Of a stretch of 64,000 bases of DNA, positions 17,007 through 26,623 are shown in pieces. Within the stretch, counting starts at the first letter, position 1; the number at the start of each line of letters is the position of its first letter. Origin of the DNA: Bradyrhizobium icense (lineage in GTDB: Bacteria; Pseudomonadota; Alphaproteobacteria; Rhizobiales; Xanthobacteraceae). The translations under genes were made by a program, and so were the position numbers. The stretch covers positions 1,860,001 through 1,924,000 of the forward strand of contig NZ_CP016428.1 of the NCBI RefSeq assembly GCF_001693385.1, read 5' to 3'. The notes beneath the pieces are model-generated. The model searched no databases, was not told where the DNA came from, and saw nothing but the letters and a program-made list of their open reading frames with translations.

Positions 17007-17855
17007 TCAGCTCACCAGCCGGCCGGAAGAATCGCGTTTCCGTGCTGGCGCGGCAGCGGCTTCCGTAACCTGCTCGGGTGAAATGCCGTTCTTTGCCGGG
17101 ACGAGCGGAGCTGCGCTTATGGCCCAAATAGCGGCCTGCGTGCGATTGTGGACCCGAATCTTCCGAAGGATCGATTTGACATGAACCTTCGCGGTGGCTT
17201 CGGAGATGGCCAGCTTGCGCGCTATGCTTTTGTTGGAATCGCCCTGAATCAGACAGCGCAGGATGGAGTGTTGCCGAGTTGACAGTGGCGCGAGGCTGGC
17301 TATGCCGCGCGGTACAAGTTCATTGGTTTCACCCATGATCCCGATCATATCGCCAGCATCGCCATTCTTATCGTCAGGGGTATCTATGTGGTGAGCTGCG
17401 TGGCCACTGTGGCTGGTTGCGCGGCTGCGGTCTTGCTGCTGACAAATGAAACTCAGTATTTCAGGAGGCAAAAACGTCACGCCGAGCATGACCAATTCAA
17501 GGGTCTTGATTAAAGTGTCGCACGGCGCTGCCTTGGCCAAATACGCGTTGGCACCCAGCCGAAACGCGGACATCATTGTACGCAGCTCACGCTGATGAGC
17601 CAGCATGGCCACGCGTCCTGCCGGATACCGCTGCTTGAAGGACTTCATTTGCGCGAATGCAGCATCGAAATCATCGCCGACATCGATGATGAGCAAGACG
17701 GGCTGCTGCTGAGGGAGCGAGTTCGGGGGCAGGTAGTCAAAACTGGATGCCGACGCGACAACATTAAAGCCAGCGGGACTTAAAACCCGAGCGAGGCCTT
17801 CCCGCAGCAGCGCATTTTGCCCGACAAGAACGGTATCCGTAGTTGCCCGATTCAT
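17007..17855 (-). CDS. LuxR-type transcriptional regulator, paralogue of the 16.0-kb gene
   Basis: This protein of 282 residues shares the same layout and many residues with its neighbour: [19 protein letters not shown], a [15 protein letters not shown] segment, and an HTH reading [20 protein letters not shown]. Here [13 protein letters not shown] retains an Asp at the expected end of the third strand, so it may still accept phosphate, unlike the paralogue. The two genes converge and probably arose by inverted duplication. Targets are unknown; secretion and polysaccharide genes are the nearest candidates. Confidence 0.88.
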   Translation of the reverse strand: MNRATTDTVLVGQNALLREGLARVLSPAGFNVVASASSFDYLPPNSLPQQQPVLLIIDVGDDFDAAFAQMKSFKQRYPAGRVAMLAHQRELRTMMSAFRLGANAYLAKAAPCDTLIKTLELVMLGVTFLPPEILSFICQQQDRSRATSHSGHAAHHIDTPDDKNGDAGDMIGIMGETNELVPRGIASLAPLSTRQHSILRCLIQGDSNKSIARKLAISEATAKVHVKSILRKIRVHNRTQAAIWAISAAPLVPAKNGISPEQVTEAAAAPARKRDSSGRLVS

Positions 17856-18233
17856 GGTGGTCCTCGCTGATCTGGCTCGGCCTATTGGCCGTCCCGTGGC
17901 TATTCTGCCCCTTTGATCTTCAATCAGCGAAGCGCCACCCGCGCTCCGATTATCCGTGTCGCCCCATGTCGACCTCGCGATACTGGGCCTCCCAGGCCCC
18001 GCCTCGAAGAAGCTAAATGAAAGCCCAGCACAATCAAACGATCAAAATGATTACCCCTTTTAAGCAGGTGTGGAGTACTACGTTGTTCCACGCCTGGGGC
18101 GCGTACGGGAGTTCCGACGCCTTGACCACGCGTGTCCCCCGAAAGGATTCGGAACTCCCACGGGGCGAACGCCCATCGCGGGCGCGAGCGGGTGATGCGC
18201 GAGGCTCCTCGCCACGTGTTCGCTTCTGGGGAG
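17856..18233. other. Intergenic region with a long inverted repeat
   Basis: This is 378 bp with no convincing gene. An 11-bp perfect inverted repeat (GGGAGTTCCGA at 18107-18117, TCGGAACTCCC at 18149-18159) spans a 31-nt loop, past the end of the minus-strand RTX gene. It could be a structured 3' end or a decayed mobile-element end. There is no U-tract. Confidence 0.45.
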
Positions 18234-20507
18234 CTACGCGAGCAGCAGTCCGTCACGGAGATCGATCTCGATCATGCGACCATCGCTGACGTGCGAATTC
18301 CCGTAATCGGCGACAAAGAGGTTTAGCTTGCCAGGATCGTCGTTAGGGTCGCTGCTCGGCGCGAGCTCGAGGTCCTTGACCTTGGTTGACGTGTCAGTGT
18401 TGCGGAATCCCACGAGTACGTCGAGCTTTTGCAGGATGTTGCCGCTGCGGTCGACGACCCAGATGTTTGGGCTGAAGCCACCGCCGACAAAGAAGACGTC
18501 GTGGGCGGCGTCGTAGGCCAGCGCCTCGGGATCCTTGATTTCTGCGGGCAGAGTGATGGTCGAAAAGACTTGCGTGCCGGTCTTGTCGATCTCGACGATC
18601 GAGCGGCCTCCAGCACTCCCGTTGGCGATAAACAGGTGGCCGTTGCTCGGATTGACCGCCACGTCCTCCGGGTCGTTACAGCCAAGGGGCTTCAGATCGA
18701 ACTGCCCCTGTAGGGTGGTGGGATTGGCAGGGTCGACCCAGTACAGTTTGAACGAGTCGTCGTCGCAGAGGTACAGGCGGTTCGTGCTGGAGTCGTAGGC
18801 CAGGCCGGTCGGCTCATCCGTGAAATTCAAAAGGCTGAACGACTGGACGAGTCTGCCGTCGGGTTCCAGCCGCCACAGATTTGTAGTGCGGGAGAATGGG
18901 CTCTCCTCAACTTCCGAGTCGCAGACGAACAGTCCCATTCCAGGCACATAGGCGATCCCGGACGGATCCGTGCTGCCGAGCGCCGCCATGTTGGTGCTCG
19001 CGACGACTGTTGGTTCCAAGCTGCCGTCGTCGTTGGTAATGGTGCCGATACCCTGGCCGTCGACGATGGTGCCGCCGCTGGGATTGGTCAGGTTGAAGAA
19101 GAACGTCTCGTTGGGCTCGACGGTGGTGTCGCCGTTGATGGTCACCGAGACCGTCTGCGTCGCCTGTCCGGCTGCGAAGTTCAAGGTGCCACTGGTTGCC
19201 AGGTAGTCCGAACCAGCCGTCGCCGTGCCGTTGGCAGTGGCATAGTCGACGGTGAACCCCGCGGTCCCGGTGCGGCTCACCGTGAAGGTCGCCGTCTTGG
19301 TCCCGCTGTTGCCCTCGGCGATCGTGACATCGCTGATGGAGATGTCGCCGACGACCGCCGTCGCGTCGTCGTTGGTGATGGTGCCGAGCCCCTGGCCGTC
19401 GACGATGGTGCCGCCATTCGTGGCGTTGGTCAGGTTGAGGAAGAACGTCTCGTTGGGCTCGATGGAGGTGTCGCCGTTGATGGTCACCGAGACCGTCTGC
19501 GTCGCCTGTCCGGCTGCGAAGTTCAAGGTGCCACTGGTTGCCAGGTAGTCGGAACCAGCCGCAGCAGTGCCGTTGGCGGTGGCGAAGTCGACGGCGAACA
19601 TCGCGGTGCCGGTGCGGCTCACCGTGAAGATCGCCGTCTTGGTTCCGCTGTTGCCCTCGGCGATGGTGACATCGCTGATGGAGATGTCGCCAACCACGGG
19701 GTTGCCGGTGGCCGCGGAAATCGCAAAGTTGCTGGCGCTGACGACGGCGCCTGTCTGCAGCCTTGCCAGCTCAATGCCGGTGGCGGCACCGGAGCCGTCC
19801 GGATCCCACATCACGGAGCGGGTAGTGGTATTGTACAGAAACTGGCCGTGGCCGGCGACCGTGCCCTGGTTCCCGGTCACGGTGGCGAACCAAGCCGGGT
19901 CCAGGACGAGGGTGCCCGAGCCATTGTCGACGAGGCCGTTGCCCTCACTCAACCCGTAGTCGCTGGCAGTGATGCCGAACTTGTCCTCGGCCGCGAAATC
20001 CGTGATGGTGACGGTGTTGGCTGCGTTGGCCGGGCCGAACACGAACGTATCGGCCCCCAAGCCGCCGGTGAGCGTATCCTTGCCGCCGCCGCCGCTGATG
20101 ATGTTGGCGTTGGAGTTGCCGACGATCGAGTTGACCTGGGCGTTGCCCGTGGCGCTGATGGCGGCCGCGGATTCGAGCAGCACCAGCCGCTCCACGAATG
20201 GGCTCAGGGTGTAGCTTACGGTGCTGTAAACCCTGTCCTTGCCGCCGTCGTCGACGCCGGACGTTGTCGTCTCGCTGATGACGTCGTTCACATCGTCGAT
20301 GAAGTAGTCGTCGTCGCCGGCCCCGCCGAACATGGTGTCGGCGCCGGCATCACCGTGCATGGCGTCGTTACCGGCGCCGCCAAACAGCGTATCGTTACCG
20401 GCGCGCCCATACAGGTGATCGCGCCCGCCCAGGCCCGAGATGGTATCGGCTTCGGCTGTGCCAATGAGCTTGGGATCGTCGAGTTCAGTGCCGGTAATGT
20501 TTGCCAT
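18234..20507 (-). CDS. RTX calcium-binding protein with two Calx-beta domains and a C-terminal SdiA-regulated-type propeller
   Basis: This is a large extracellular protein of 757 residues. Residues 15-60 hold RTX nonapeptides (GRAGNDTLFGGAGND type) that fold on calcium. Residues about 60-265 resemble the serralysin C-terminal RTX region (GGLGADTFVFGPANA). Two Calx-beta domains (about 270-495) follow; each has the SVTINGDT/VEPNETFF motif. The last 250 residues, with DPSGIAYVPGMGLFVCDSE, TNRLYLCDDDS and VAVNPSNGHLFIANGS, are an SdiA-regulated/NHL-like beta-propeller. The start at 20507 follows GGAG. Export by the type I system at 8-12 kb is likely. The RTX block is at the N-terminus, whereas it is usually C-terminal. 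It is a paralogue of the protein at 29570. Confidence 0.87.
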   Translation of the reverse strand: MANITGTELDDPKLIGTAEADTISGLGGRDHLYGRAGNDTLFGGAGNDAMHGDAGADTMFGGAGDDDYFIDDVNDVISETTTSGVDDGGKDRVYSTVSYTLSPFVERLVLLESAAAISATGNAQVNSIVGNSNANIISGGGGKDTLTGGLGADTFVFGPANAANTVTITDFAAEDKFGITASDYGLSEGNGLVDNGSGTLVLDPAWFATVTGNQGTVAGHGQFLYNTTTRSVMWDPDGSGAATGIELARLQTGAVVSASNFAISAATGNPVVGDISISDVTIAEGNSGTKTAIFTVSRTGTAMFAVDFATANGTAAAGSDYLATSGTLNFAAGQATQTVSVTINGDTSIEPNETFFLNLTNATNGGTIVDGQGLGTITNDDATAVVGDISISDVTIAEGNSGTKTATFTVSRTGTAGFTVDYATANGTATAGSDYLATSGTLNFAAGQATQTVSVTINGDTTVEPNETFFFNLTNPSGGTIVDGQGIGTITNDDGSLEPTVVASTNMAALGSTDPSGIAYVPGMGLFVCDSEVEESPFSRTTNLWRLEPDGRLVQSFSLLNFTDEPTGLAYDSSTNRLYLCDDDSFKLYWVDPANPTTLQGQFDLKPLGCNDPEDVAVNPSNGHLFIANGSAGGRSIVEIDKTGTQVFSTITLPAEIKDPEALAYDAAHDVFFVGGGFSPNIWVVDRSGNILQKLDVLVGFRNTDTSTKVKDLELAPSSDPNDDPGKLNLFVADYGNSHVSDGRMIEIDLRDGLLLA
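19025..19702 (-). repeat. Two tandem Calx-beta coding units, 339 bp each
   Basis: The blocks starting at 19025 and 19364 are nearly identical over long stretches, with an offset of 339 bp (113 codons). Each encodes one Calx-beta domain of the RTX protein. The near identity at DNA level points to a recent internal duplication, since the second RTX protein at 29.6 kb has only one such domain. Confidence 0.85.
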
Positions 20508-20987
20508 AATGCTGGCTCCGGGCGGCAATTGCGTTTGCTGCTACACCCGCAGACGAACGATCAGGTTGGACGACAGGGATCGCCGTTAACACAACCTAAC
20601 GATCCACGCCGCCGTAGGTAACTCCCGCTGTTGGACTACCTCATAGTTTCCGCCTGATATCGACCGATGGCCTTGCTGGATGCAGTCGCGTTGCGGCTCT
20701 GCCATGGCGCAAGAAGCCCACAGCTTGTCCCCTCTCGATGCCTCGCCGGGTTCACAACGGCATCATCGAAAAATCATCGCGAGCTCAAGCCGGCTGGCGC
20801 GCGTGCTAATCTTGAATTTCTGCAAAAATTTAGTGTTCCTGTTTTAACGGCCTGATCGGGTTAACTCCGCGTGGCGTAGTGTCACAACCGAAAAACGTTC
20901 TATTCTCATGCGCCTGCAGCGTGGAGGATCATCAATGGACAGAGACGAATAGTGCAGGCGATTTGAACCTCATGGACAGGTACTCAG
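20508..20987. other. Divergent promoter region upstream of UDP-glucose dehydrogenase
   Basis: This is 480 bp between the RTX gene (minus) and the dehydrogenase (plus). A five-codon frame (MDRDE, 20935-20952) with a strong GGAGG site sits 35 bp before the dehydrogenase start. It might be a translated leader or chance. Nothing else was recognised. Confidence 0.45.
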
Positions 20988-22352
20988 ATGCGCATCGCCA
21001 TGATTGGCACGGGCTATGTGGGGCTGGTCTCCGGCGCCTGCTTTGCCGATTTCGGCCACCAGGTCACCTGCGTGGACAAGAATGCCGGCAAGATCGAAGC
21101 CCTGCGCCGAGGTGAGATCCCGATTTTCGAGCCCGGGCTCGACGCGCTGGTCGCCTCCAACGTCAAGGCCAGGCGGCTGGATTTTACGACCGACCTGACC
21201 GCGCCGGTGGCGGAAGCTGACGCCGTGTTCATCGCGGTCGGAACGCCCTCGCGGCGTGGCGACGGCCATGCCGACCTCACTTACGTCTACAGCGCCGCGC
21301 GCGAGATCGCAGCCGCACTGTCCGGCTTCACCGTGGTGGTGACCAAATCGACCGTGCCGGTCGGTACCGGTGACGAGGTCGAGCGGTTGATCCGCGAGGC
21401 CAATCCCACGGCTGACATGGTGGTCGCCTCCAATCCGGAATTCTTGCGTGAGGGCGCCGCGATCCGCGACTTCAAATATCCCGACCGCATCGTGGTCGGC
21501 ACCGATAACGAACGCGGGCGCAAGGTGCTGGGCGACGTCTACCGGCCGCTGTCGCTCAACCAGGCGCCGCTGATGTTCACGGCGCGCCGCACCGCCGAAC
21601 TGATCAAATATGCGGCGAACGCGTTCCTTGCCACCAAGATCACCTTCATCAACGAGATTGCCGATCTCTCGGAAAAGGTCGGCGCCGACGTCCAGCAGGT
21701 CGCGCGCGGCATCGGGCTCGACAACCGCATCGGCTCAAAGTTTCTGCATGCCGGTCCGGGCTTCGGCGGCTCCTGCTTTCCGAAGGATGCGCGCGCGCTG
21801 GTCAAGATCGCGCAGGACCATGACGTGCAGCTTCGCATCGTCGAGGCCGTGCTCGGCGTCAACGACATCAGAAAGCGCGCGATGGCGCGCAAGGTGTCGA
21901 ATGCCGCCGGCAACCTGCGCGGCAAGACGGTCGCGGTGCTCGGTCTCACCTTCAAGCCTGATACCGACGACATGCGCGAGGCGCCGTCGATTCCGCTGGT
22001 GACGGGCCTCCTTGACATGGGTGCCAAGGTGCGCGCGCACGACCCGGCCGGCATGGAACAGGCGCGCAAGGAATTGCCCGATATCGAATATTGCGACGAT
22101 CCCTACGTCTGCGTCCGCGGCGCGGATGCGCTCGTGATTATCACGGAATGGGCGCAGTTTCGCGCGCTCGATCTGAAACGGCTGAAGCGTGAAATGGCGC
22201 AGCCCGTCGTCGTTGATCTGCGCAACATCTATCGCCCTGAAGATATGGCAGCTCTCGGTTTCATCTACGAAGGCATTGGACGGCGACGAACGAGCCCGGT
22301 CAACGTTGTGGAGGGTGGCCGAGCGAGGATAGCATCATATACGCGACGCTGA
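20988..22352 (+). CDS. ugd: UDP-glucose 6-dehydrogenase
   Basis: It oxidises UDP-glucose to UDP-glucuronate in two NAD-dependent steps. The sequence opens with MRIAMIGTGYVGLVSGACFA (Rossmann GxGxxG), then VDKNAGKIEALRRGEIPIFE. The catalytic cysteine is C263 in GFGGSCFPKDARAL, and the C-terminal UDP-binding domain has LTFKPDTDDMREAPS. At 454 residues it is about family length with a small basic tail. It supplies UDP-GlcA for the polysaccharide, and the UDP-GlcA 4-epimerase follows 182 bp later on the same strand. The gene symbol is by function; rhizobial homologues are also called rkpK. Confidence 0.96.
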   Translation: MRIAMIGTGYVGLVSGACFADFGHQVTCVDKNAGKIEALRRGEIPIFEPGLDALVASNVKARRLDFTTDLTAPVAEADAVFIAVGTPSRRGDGHADLTYVYSAAREIAAALSGFTVVVTKSTVPVGTGDEVERLIREANPTADMVVASNPEFLREGAAIRDFKYPDRIVVGTDNERGRKVLGDVYRPLSLNQAPLMFTARRTAELIKYAANAFLATKITFINEIADLSEKVGADVQQVARGIGLDNRIGSKFLHAGPGFGGSCFPKDARALVKIAQDHDVQLRIVEAVLGVNDIRKRAMARKVSNAAGNLRGKTVAVLGLTFKPDTDDMREAPSIPLVTGLLDMGAKVRAHDPAGMEQARKELPDIEYCDDPYVCVRGADALVIITEWAQFRALDLKRLKREMAQPVVVDLRNIYRPEDMAALGFIYEGIGRRRTSPVNVVEGGRARIASYTRR

Positions 22353-22534
22353 CCTTGGCGTAGGAAGCTACCATCGTTCCCGGTGTGCTTACGACGTTGA
22401 GGCAACCCAAGATAACTTCTATCTTGACGCGGTCGAAGGCCGATCTGGCGATGCCGGGCTGAGTAATGCGGCACTCTGGATACGGCAGGTAAACAGTCGA
22501 GATACGAAACTGCGAAGTGCCTCTCAAGGACACG

Positions 22535-23545
22535 ATGTCGGATCAGGCAATATTGGTCACCGGAGCGGCGGGTTTCATCGGCTTCCACGTCGCGCGCCGG
22601 CTGCTGGCCGAAGGCCGCGCCGTGATCGGTCTCGACAATCTCAACGACTATTACGACCCGGCGCTGAAACGGGCACGGCTGGACATCCTGCGGGCGAAGC
22701 AGGGTTTTGCGTTCGAGCAGATCGATCTCGCCGATCGCGGTTCAATCGAACGCCTGTTCGAAAAACATCGCTTTGCAAGGGTGGTGCATCTCGCAGCCCA
22801 GGCCGGCGTGCGTTATTCGATCGATCATCCGCATGCCTATGTCGACGCCAATCTCGCAGGCTTCGTCAATGTGCTGGAAGGTTGCCGGCATCATGGCTGC
22901 GGCCATCTGGTCTATGCGTCGTCCTCGTCGGTCTACGGCGCCAATACCAAGCTGCCATTTTCGGTGGACGACAAGGCCGATCATCCGATCAGCCTATATG
23001 CCGCGACCAAGAAGGCCAATGAGTTGATCGCGCATTCCTACAGCCATCTCTATCGTCTTCCGGTGACGGGCTTGCGGTTCTTTACCATCTACGGACCATG
23101 GGGACGGCCCGACATGGCGATTTTCCTGTTCACCCGGGCGATTCTGGAGAGCGCCCCGATCAAGCTTTTCAACCACGGCAGGATGCGGCGCGACTTCACT
23201 TATATCGACGACGTGACCCGCGTGGTGTTGCGGCTGGTCGACCAGGCGCCCCGGGACGGCGGCCCGGCTGCCGGGGCACCGGCACGGGTTTACAATGTCG
23301 GCAACAATCATCCGGAAGAGCTGACCCATGTGGTCGCGGTTCTGGAGCGGGAATTGGGCCGCACGGCGGTCAAGGAGATGCTGCCGATGCAGCCCGGCGA
23401 CGTGACCGAGACCTTCGCCGACGTCGCGGAACTGATGCGTGACACCGGCTTCAGGCCGCAGACCTCGATCGAGGACGGGCTTCGCGATTTTGTCGCCTGG
23501 TATCGTGACTTCTACGGGATTTCAGGATCCATCCCGTCTCTCTAA
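22535..23545 (+). CDS. UDP-glucuronate 4-epimerase (SDR family)
   Basis: This SDR epimerase of 336 residues starts at ATG 22535 behind AAGGA. Its NAD-binding loop is VTGAAGFIGFHVARRL, and the catalytic YAATKK carries the YxxxK pair. Features of the GlcA 4-epimerase subgroup are GLDNLNDYYDPALKRARL, HLAAQAGVRYSI, YGPWGRPDMAIF and RDFTYIDDV. It interconverts UDP-GlcA and UDP-GalA, which fits directly after the UDP-glucose dehydrogenase. Together the two provide uronic-acid precursors for an acidic polysaccharide. Confidence 0.93.
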   Translation: MSDQAILVTGAAGFIGFHVARRLLAEGRAVIGLDNLNDYYDPALKRARLDILRAKQGFAFEQIDLADRGSIERLFEKHRFARVVHLAAQAGVRYSIDHPHAYVDANLAGFVNVLEGCRHHGCGHLVYASSSSVYGANTKLPFSVDDKADHPISLYAATKKANELIAHSYSHLYRLPVTGLRFFTIYGPWGRPDMAIFLFTRAILESAPIKLFNHGRMRRDFTYIDDVTRVVLRLVDQAPRDGGPAAGAPARVYNVGNNHPEELTHVVAVLERELGRTAVKEMLPMQPGDVTETFADVAELMRDTGFRPQTSIEDGLRDFVAWYRDFYGISGSIPSL

Positions 23546-23766
23546 CGCGTGGGCTCCGGGCGTGTGCAGGTCATATGGGTCACCAACAGCGGCGTCAGGC
23601 CAAGGCCCTTGACCCAGCGAAAAGATCCTCAGCACGCCAGGCTCGTTGCCCACATGCCCGGTGAGAATCTCGCGATTCCCGTCGATATAGGTGGAGGATG
23701 GAGAAAGCTCCGGCCGCTAAGGCGCCATACCACACCATCGGTGGAACGCGGCCGAGCGGGGTATCG

Positions 23767-24795
23767 TCATGTGATGAAGTCCCGCTGCCGCCTGACTTTG
23801 CTGGCCGAGAGGCGGCCGCGCCACCAGTCAACGGTTCGTTCCAGTCCGCGCCGCATTGGTACTTGCGGTGACCATCCCGTTGTCTTTACGAAGCTGGTGC
23901 AATCTGCGAGGAGCGCCCGCACTTCCGAATTTGGCGGCCGTAGACGTTTCTCGTCCTGCAGCACCGGCTTTTCGCTCGACGAAAGATCGACGATGAGATC
24001 GATCAGATCGGCGATCACGATCGCTCGCCCGCTGCCGGCGTTATATGCCTGACCAAATTCGATGCCGTCGGCCGATCCGGCGGCCATGAATGCGGCGGCG
24101 GTGTCTGTAACAAATGTGAGATCGCGCACAGTCGTCGCATCGCCAACCATGATGGCAGGACAGGAGGGATCGAGCGCCTGACGTATAATACTGGCGATGA
24201 TCGCTCTTTCGCTTTGCCTCGGTCCAAAGGTGTTAAATGGTCGGAGGATCACGACCGGAACGCCAAACGACCTCGCATAGGCCTCTGCCATCATGTCCGC
24301 AGCTATTTTGGAAGCCGAATAGGGCGACTGTCCCTGTAGCGGATGGGATTCATCGATCGGCATCTTCAGGGCAGTGCCGTAAACTTCGCTGGTCGAGGTG
24401 TGAACGATGCGCTCGATTCCATGTTGGCGCGCCGCCTCAAGCACATGCAAGGTGCCGAGCACATTCGTTTCAACGTATGACTGTGGCGCGGCGTAGGAGT
24501 GAGGTATGGCAATCAAGGCCGCCAGATGAAAGACGACCTCGTGGCCGGGTACGAGGCGGCCGACAAATGCAGCATCGCGAACATCCCCGCGCACGACATG
24601 GACTTGCCGTCGCACCGGCTCCGGCAGATCGTCGAGCCAGCCATGGCTATCGAAAGAATTATACTGGGCAAGAGCAGTGACGTTGGCGCCCGCCAAAACC
24701 AGCGCTTCGGCCAGATGAGAGCCAATGAATCCGTCGGCTCCCGTCACAAGAACCTTTGCACCAAGGTATTTCTTTGTCGCCGGTCTAAGTGTCAT
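23767..24795 (-). CDS. NAD-dependent 4,6-dehydratase, LegB-like (SDR family)
   Basis: This SDR of 342 residues has the loop VTGADGFIGSHLAEAL, then HLAALIAIPHSYAAPQSYVE and TNVLGTLHVLEAAR, catalytic SPYSASK, and RPFNTFGPRQSERAII. This pattern matches LegB-type dehydratases, which convert a UDP- or GDP-linked N-acetylhexosamine to the 4-keto-6-deoxy sugar. It is the last gene of a minus-strand set (nucleotidyltransferase, aminotransferase, sugar transferase, dehydratase) and overlaps the sugar transferase by 4 bp. Legionaminate synthase genes (LegI, LegF) are not present, so the product is more likely an amino-deoxyhexose. A diverged scrap of its C-terminus recurs at 32.95-33.1 kb. Confidence 0.85.
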   Translation of the reverse strand: MTLRPATKKYLGAKVLVTGADGFIGSHLAEALVLAGANVTALAQYNSFDSHGWLDDLPEPVRRQVHVVRGDVRDAAFVGRLVPGHEVVFHLAALIAIPHSYAAPQSYVETNVLGTLHVLEAARQHGIERIVHTSTSEVYGTALKMPIDESHPLQGQSPYSASKIAADMMAEAYARSFGVPVVILRPFNTFGPRQSERAIIASIIRQALDPSCPAIMVGDATTVRDLTFVTDTAAAFMAAGSADGIEFGQAYNAGSGRAIVIADLIDLIVDLSSSEKPVLQDEKRLRPPNSEVRALLADCTSFVKTTGWSPQVPMRRGLERTVDWWRGRLSASKVRRQRDFIT

Positions 24796-25484
24796 GTTGT
24801 CGCTTCGCCTGATCGGCCCTTTCGCGCCAATTCGATCACAGATTGCATCACGATTGCGTAGCCGGCACGAAGAACCCAGCCGATATCCGAGGCCGCGGTT
24901 CGGCGCGAGTAATAGGCCAAGTCAATTTTCGCCTTGGCGGGAAAGATGACCTCTCGATAGAAGTCCTGCACGCTGGCACCGATCGGATAGAGCTTGCTTT
25001 CGTGTCGGAAGATAACCTGACACGGTCCGAACAGACCGGGCTTGTGCTCGAGGATCTCTTCGAAGCCGTTTACGAAACAGTCGGCGAATGCGAGCGTCTC
25101 CGGCCGCGGTCCAACAATGGACATGTCTCCGCGCAGAACGTTCCAGAGTTGCGGCAACTCGTCCAGCTTGGTCGCAGCGAGGATGCGGCCGATCATGGTC
25201 AGTCGGTCGTCATGCTCCATCGTGAGCGGGCTACCGCGGTCGTCGCAATCCGCTCTAAACTTTCGGAACTTGTAGATGCGAAATGGTGTTCCATTTTGTC
25301 CGAGGCGAAGCTGCGAATACAGAATTGGCCTGCCGCCTTGGAGCCAGATTGCGGCTGCGACGATCAGGAAAACGGGCACTAGAACGAATCCCGCGACCCC
25401 GGCACACAGGATATCAACCGTGCGTCGCAAACTCAGGTCTCGGGCTGACGATCGCGTGCCAAGCTGGTCTATTGTCGTGCTCAT
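24792..25484 (-). CDS. Initiating sugar-1-phosphate transferase (bacterial sugar transferase, PglC/WcaJ family)
   Basis: This is a protein of 230 residues. One N-terminal hydrophobic segment (about 26-48, VDILCAGVAGFVLVPVFLIV) is followed by the conserved domain: RLGQNGTPFRIYKFR, the catalytic Asp-Glu in TKLDELPQLWNVL, and GDMSIVGPRPE. It transfers a sugar phosphate from a UDP-sugar to undecaprenyl phosphate and so starts repeat-unit assembly. Its size fits the small monotopic class. The stop overlaps the dehydratase start and the aminotransferase ends 2 bp before it, so all are cotranscribed. The sugar moved is probably the amino-deoxy sugar made by its neighbours. Confidence 0.93.
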   Translation of the reverse strand: MSTTIDQLGTRSSARDLSLRRTVDILCAGVAGFVLVPVFLIVAAAIWLQGGRPILYSQLRLGQNGTPFRIYKFRKFRADCDDRGSPLTMEHDDRLTMIGRILAATKLDELPQLWNVLRGDMSIVGPRPETLAFADCFVNGFEEILEHKPGLFGPCQVIFRHESKLYPIGASVQDFYREVIFPAKAKIDLAYYSRRTAASDIGWVLRAGYAIVMQSVIELARKGRSGEATT

Positions 25485-25486
25485 GC

Positions 25487-26623
25487 CTATGCCACCGCGC
25501 TAGTAGGAACCGGCGCACCAAGCGCGGCTGCCAGGGAATTGACGACATATTCGACGTCGGCTGGGGTCATTCCAGGATGGAGCGGCAATGTAAGCTCACG
25601 TTGGGCGAACTCTTCGGTATTCGGCAGAGCCGTGTCCGGATAAAGATCGTTATAGAACGTGAGGCGATGCACCGGCGGATAATGAACGGTGGTCTGAATA
25701 CCGCGCTCGCGTAATCGGTCGATAAGAGATTGCCGGCGGATTGCTTTCGGCACAACGATTGGCAAAAGATGGTGCGCGGAGAGCCATGAGGCGTCGAAGG
25801 GCACCATCACCGATGGACAAAGCTCGAGAATTAACTGGCGATAGCGATGCGACAAATGTCGCCTGATGTCGTTCCATGCCGGCAATTTCCTCAGCTGTAC
25901 GAGGCCGACTGCAGCGCGCAACTCGTCCATGCGGTAATTGAAACCGAGGATCGTTACATCATAATCCGGACGGCGACATGCCAGGCGCTGCCGGGTGTTA
26001 CTTGTCATTCCATGGGATCTGGCTCGCCTGATCGTATCGCTCAAGGCTCGGCTCCGCGCAATTATCGCCCCGCCTTCAGCGGTGGTCATGTTCTTGTTGC
26101 CGTAAAAGCTGAATGCGGCCGCATCGCCGAACGTTCCGACCGCCGGCAACCCTGGCGCATGAGCGGCATCCTCGACCAGGAGCAAGCCTTTGCTGCGAGC
26201 GAAAGCTTGCCAAGCGTCACGGTCTGCCAGATAGCCGGCAAAATGCACGAGGATCACGGCTCTAGTTCGTGAAGTGCACTTGGCCCTGGCCTCATCCAGC
26301 GACATTAACGGGACGGCAGCCGACTCGACATCTACGAACACCGGCCGTGCCCCTACATAGAGGACGGCGTTGGCTGTTGCGACGAATGTGAGAGACGGAA
26401 CGAGAACTTCATCGCCTGGCCCGATGCCGAGCGCGTGCAGGATCAGATGAAGCGCTGCCGTGCAGGAGCCAACGGCGATTGAGTCGTCGGCGTCGTGCAT
26501 GCGGGCGAACACCTGTTCGAACTCGTGCACTCGATCGCCCATTGTGACCCAGCCGCTATCGATTACTGCGGCGAGGGCTGCCTTCTCGTCTGCTCCCAGT
26601 ACCGGTTCTGATACCAACAGCAT
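25487..26623 (-). CDS. DegT/DnrJ/EryC1/StrS-family PLP aminotransferase
   Basis: This is a PLP enzyme of 378 residues. VGSCTAALHLILHALGIGPG binds the cofactor phosphate, EDAAHAPG holds the Asp that contacts the pyridine ring, and FSFYGNKNMTTAEGG carries the Schiff-base Lys. It adds an amino group to the 4-keto sugar, matching the LegB-like dehydratase two genes downstream. The start at 26623 has GGGAAGG upstream; the longer frame to 26668 is less likely. The first 105 bp of this gene lie within the 0.9-kb inverted repeat, so its N-terminus recurs at 32847. Confidence 0.93.
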   Translation of the reverse strand: MLLVSEPVLGADEKAALAAVIDSGWVTMGDRVHEFEQVFARMHDADDSIAVGSCTAALHLILHALGIGPGDEVLVPSLTFVATANAVLYVGARPVFVDVESAAVPLMSLDEARAKCTSRTRAVILVHFAGYLADRDAWQAFARSKGLLLVEDAAHAPGLPAVGTFGDAAAFSFYGNKNMTTAEGGAIIARSRALSDTIRRARSHGMTSNTRQRLACRRPDYDVTILGFNYRMDELRAAVGLVQLRKLPAWNDIRRHLSHRYRQLILELCPSVMVPFDASWLSAHHLLPIVVPKAIRRQSLIDRLRERGIQTTVHYPPVHRLTFYNDLYPDTALPNTEEFAQRELTLPLHPGMTPADVEYVVNSLAAALGAPVPTSAVA

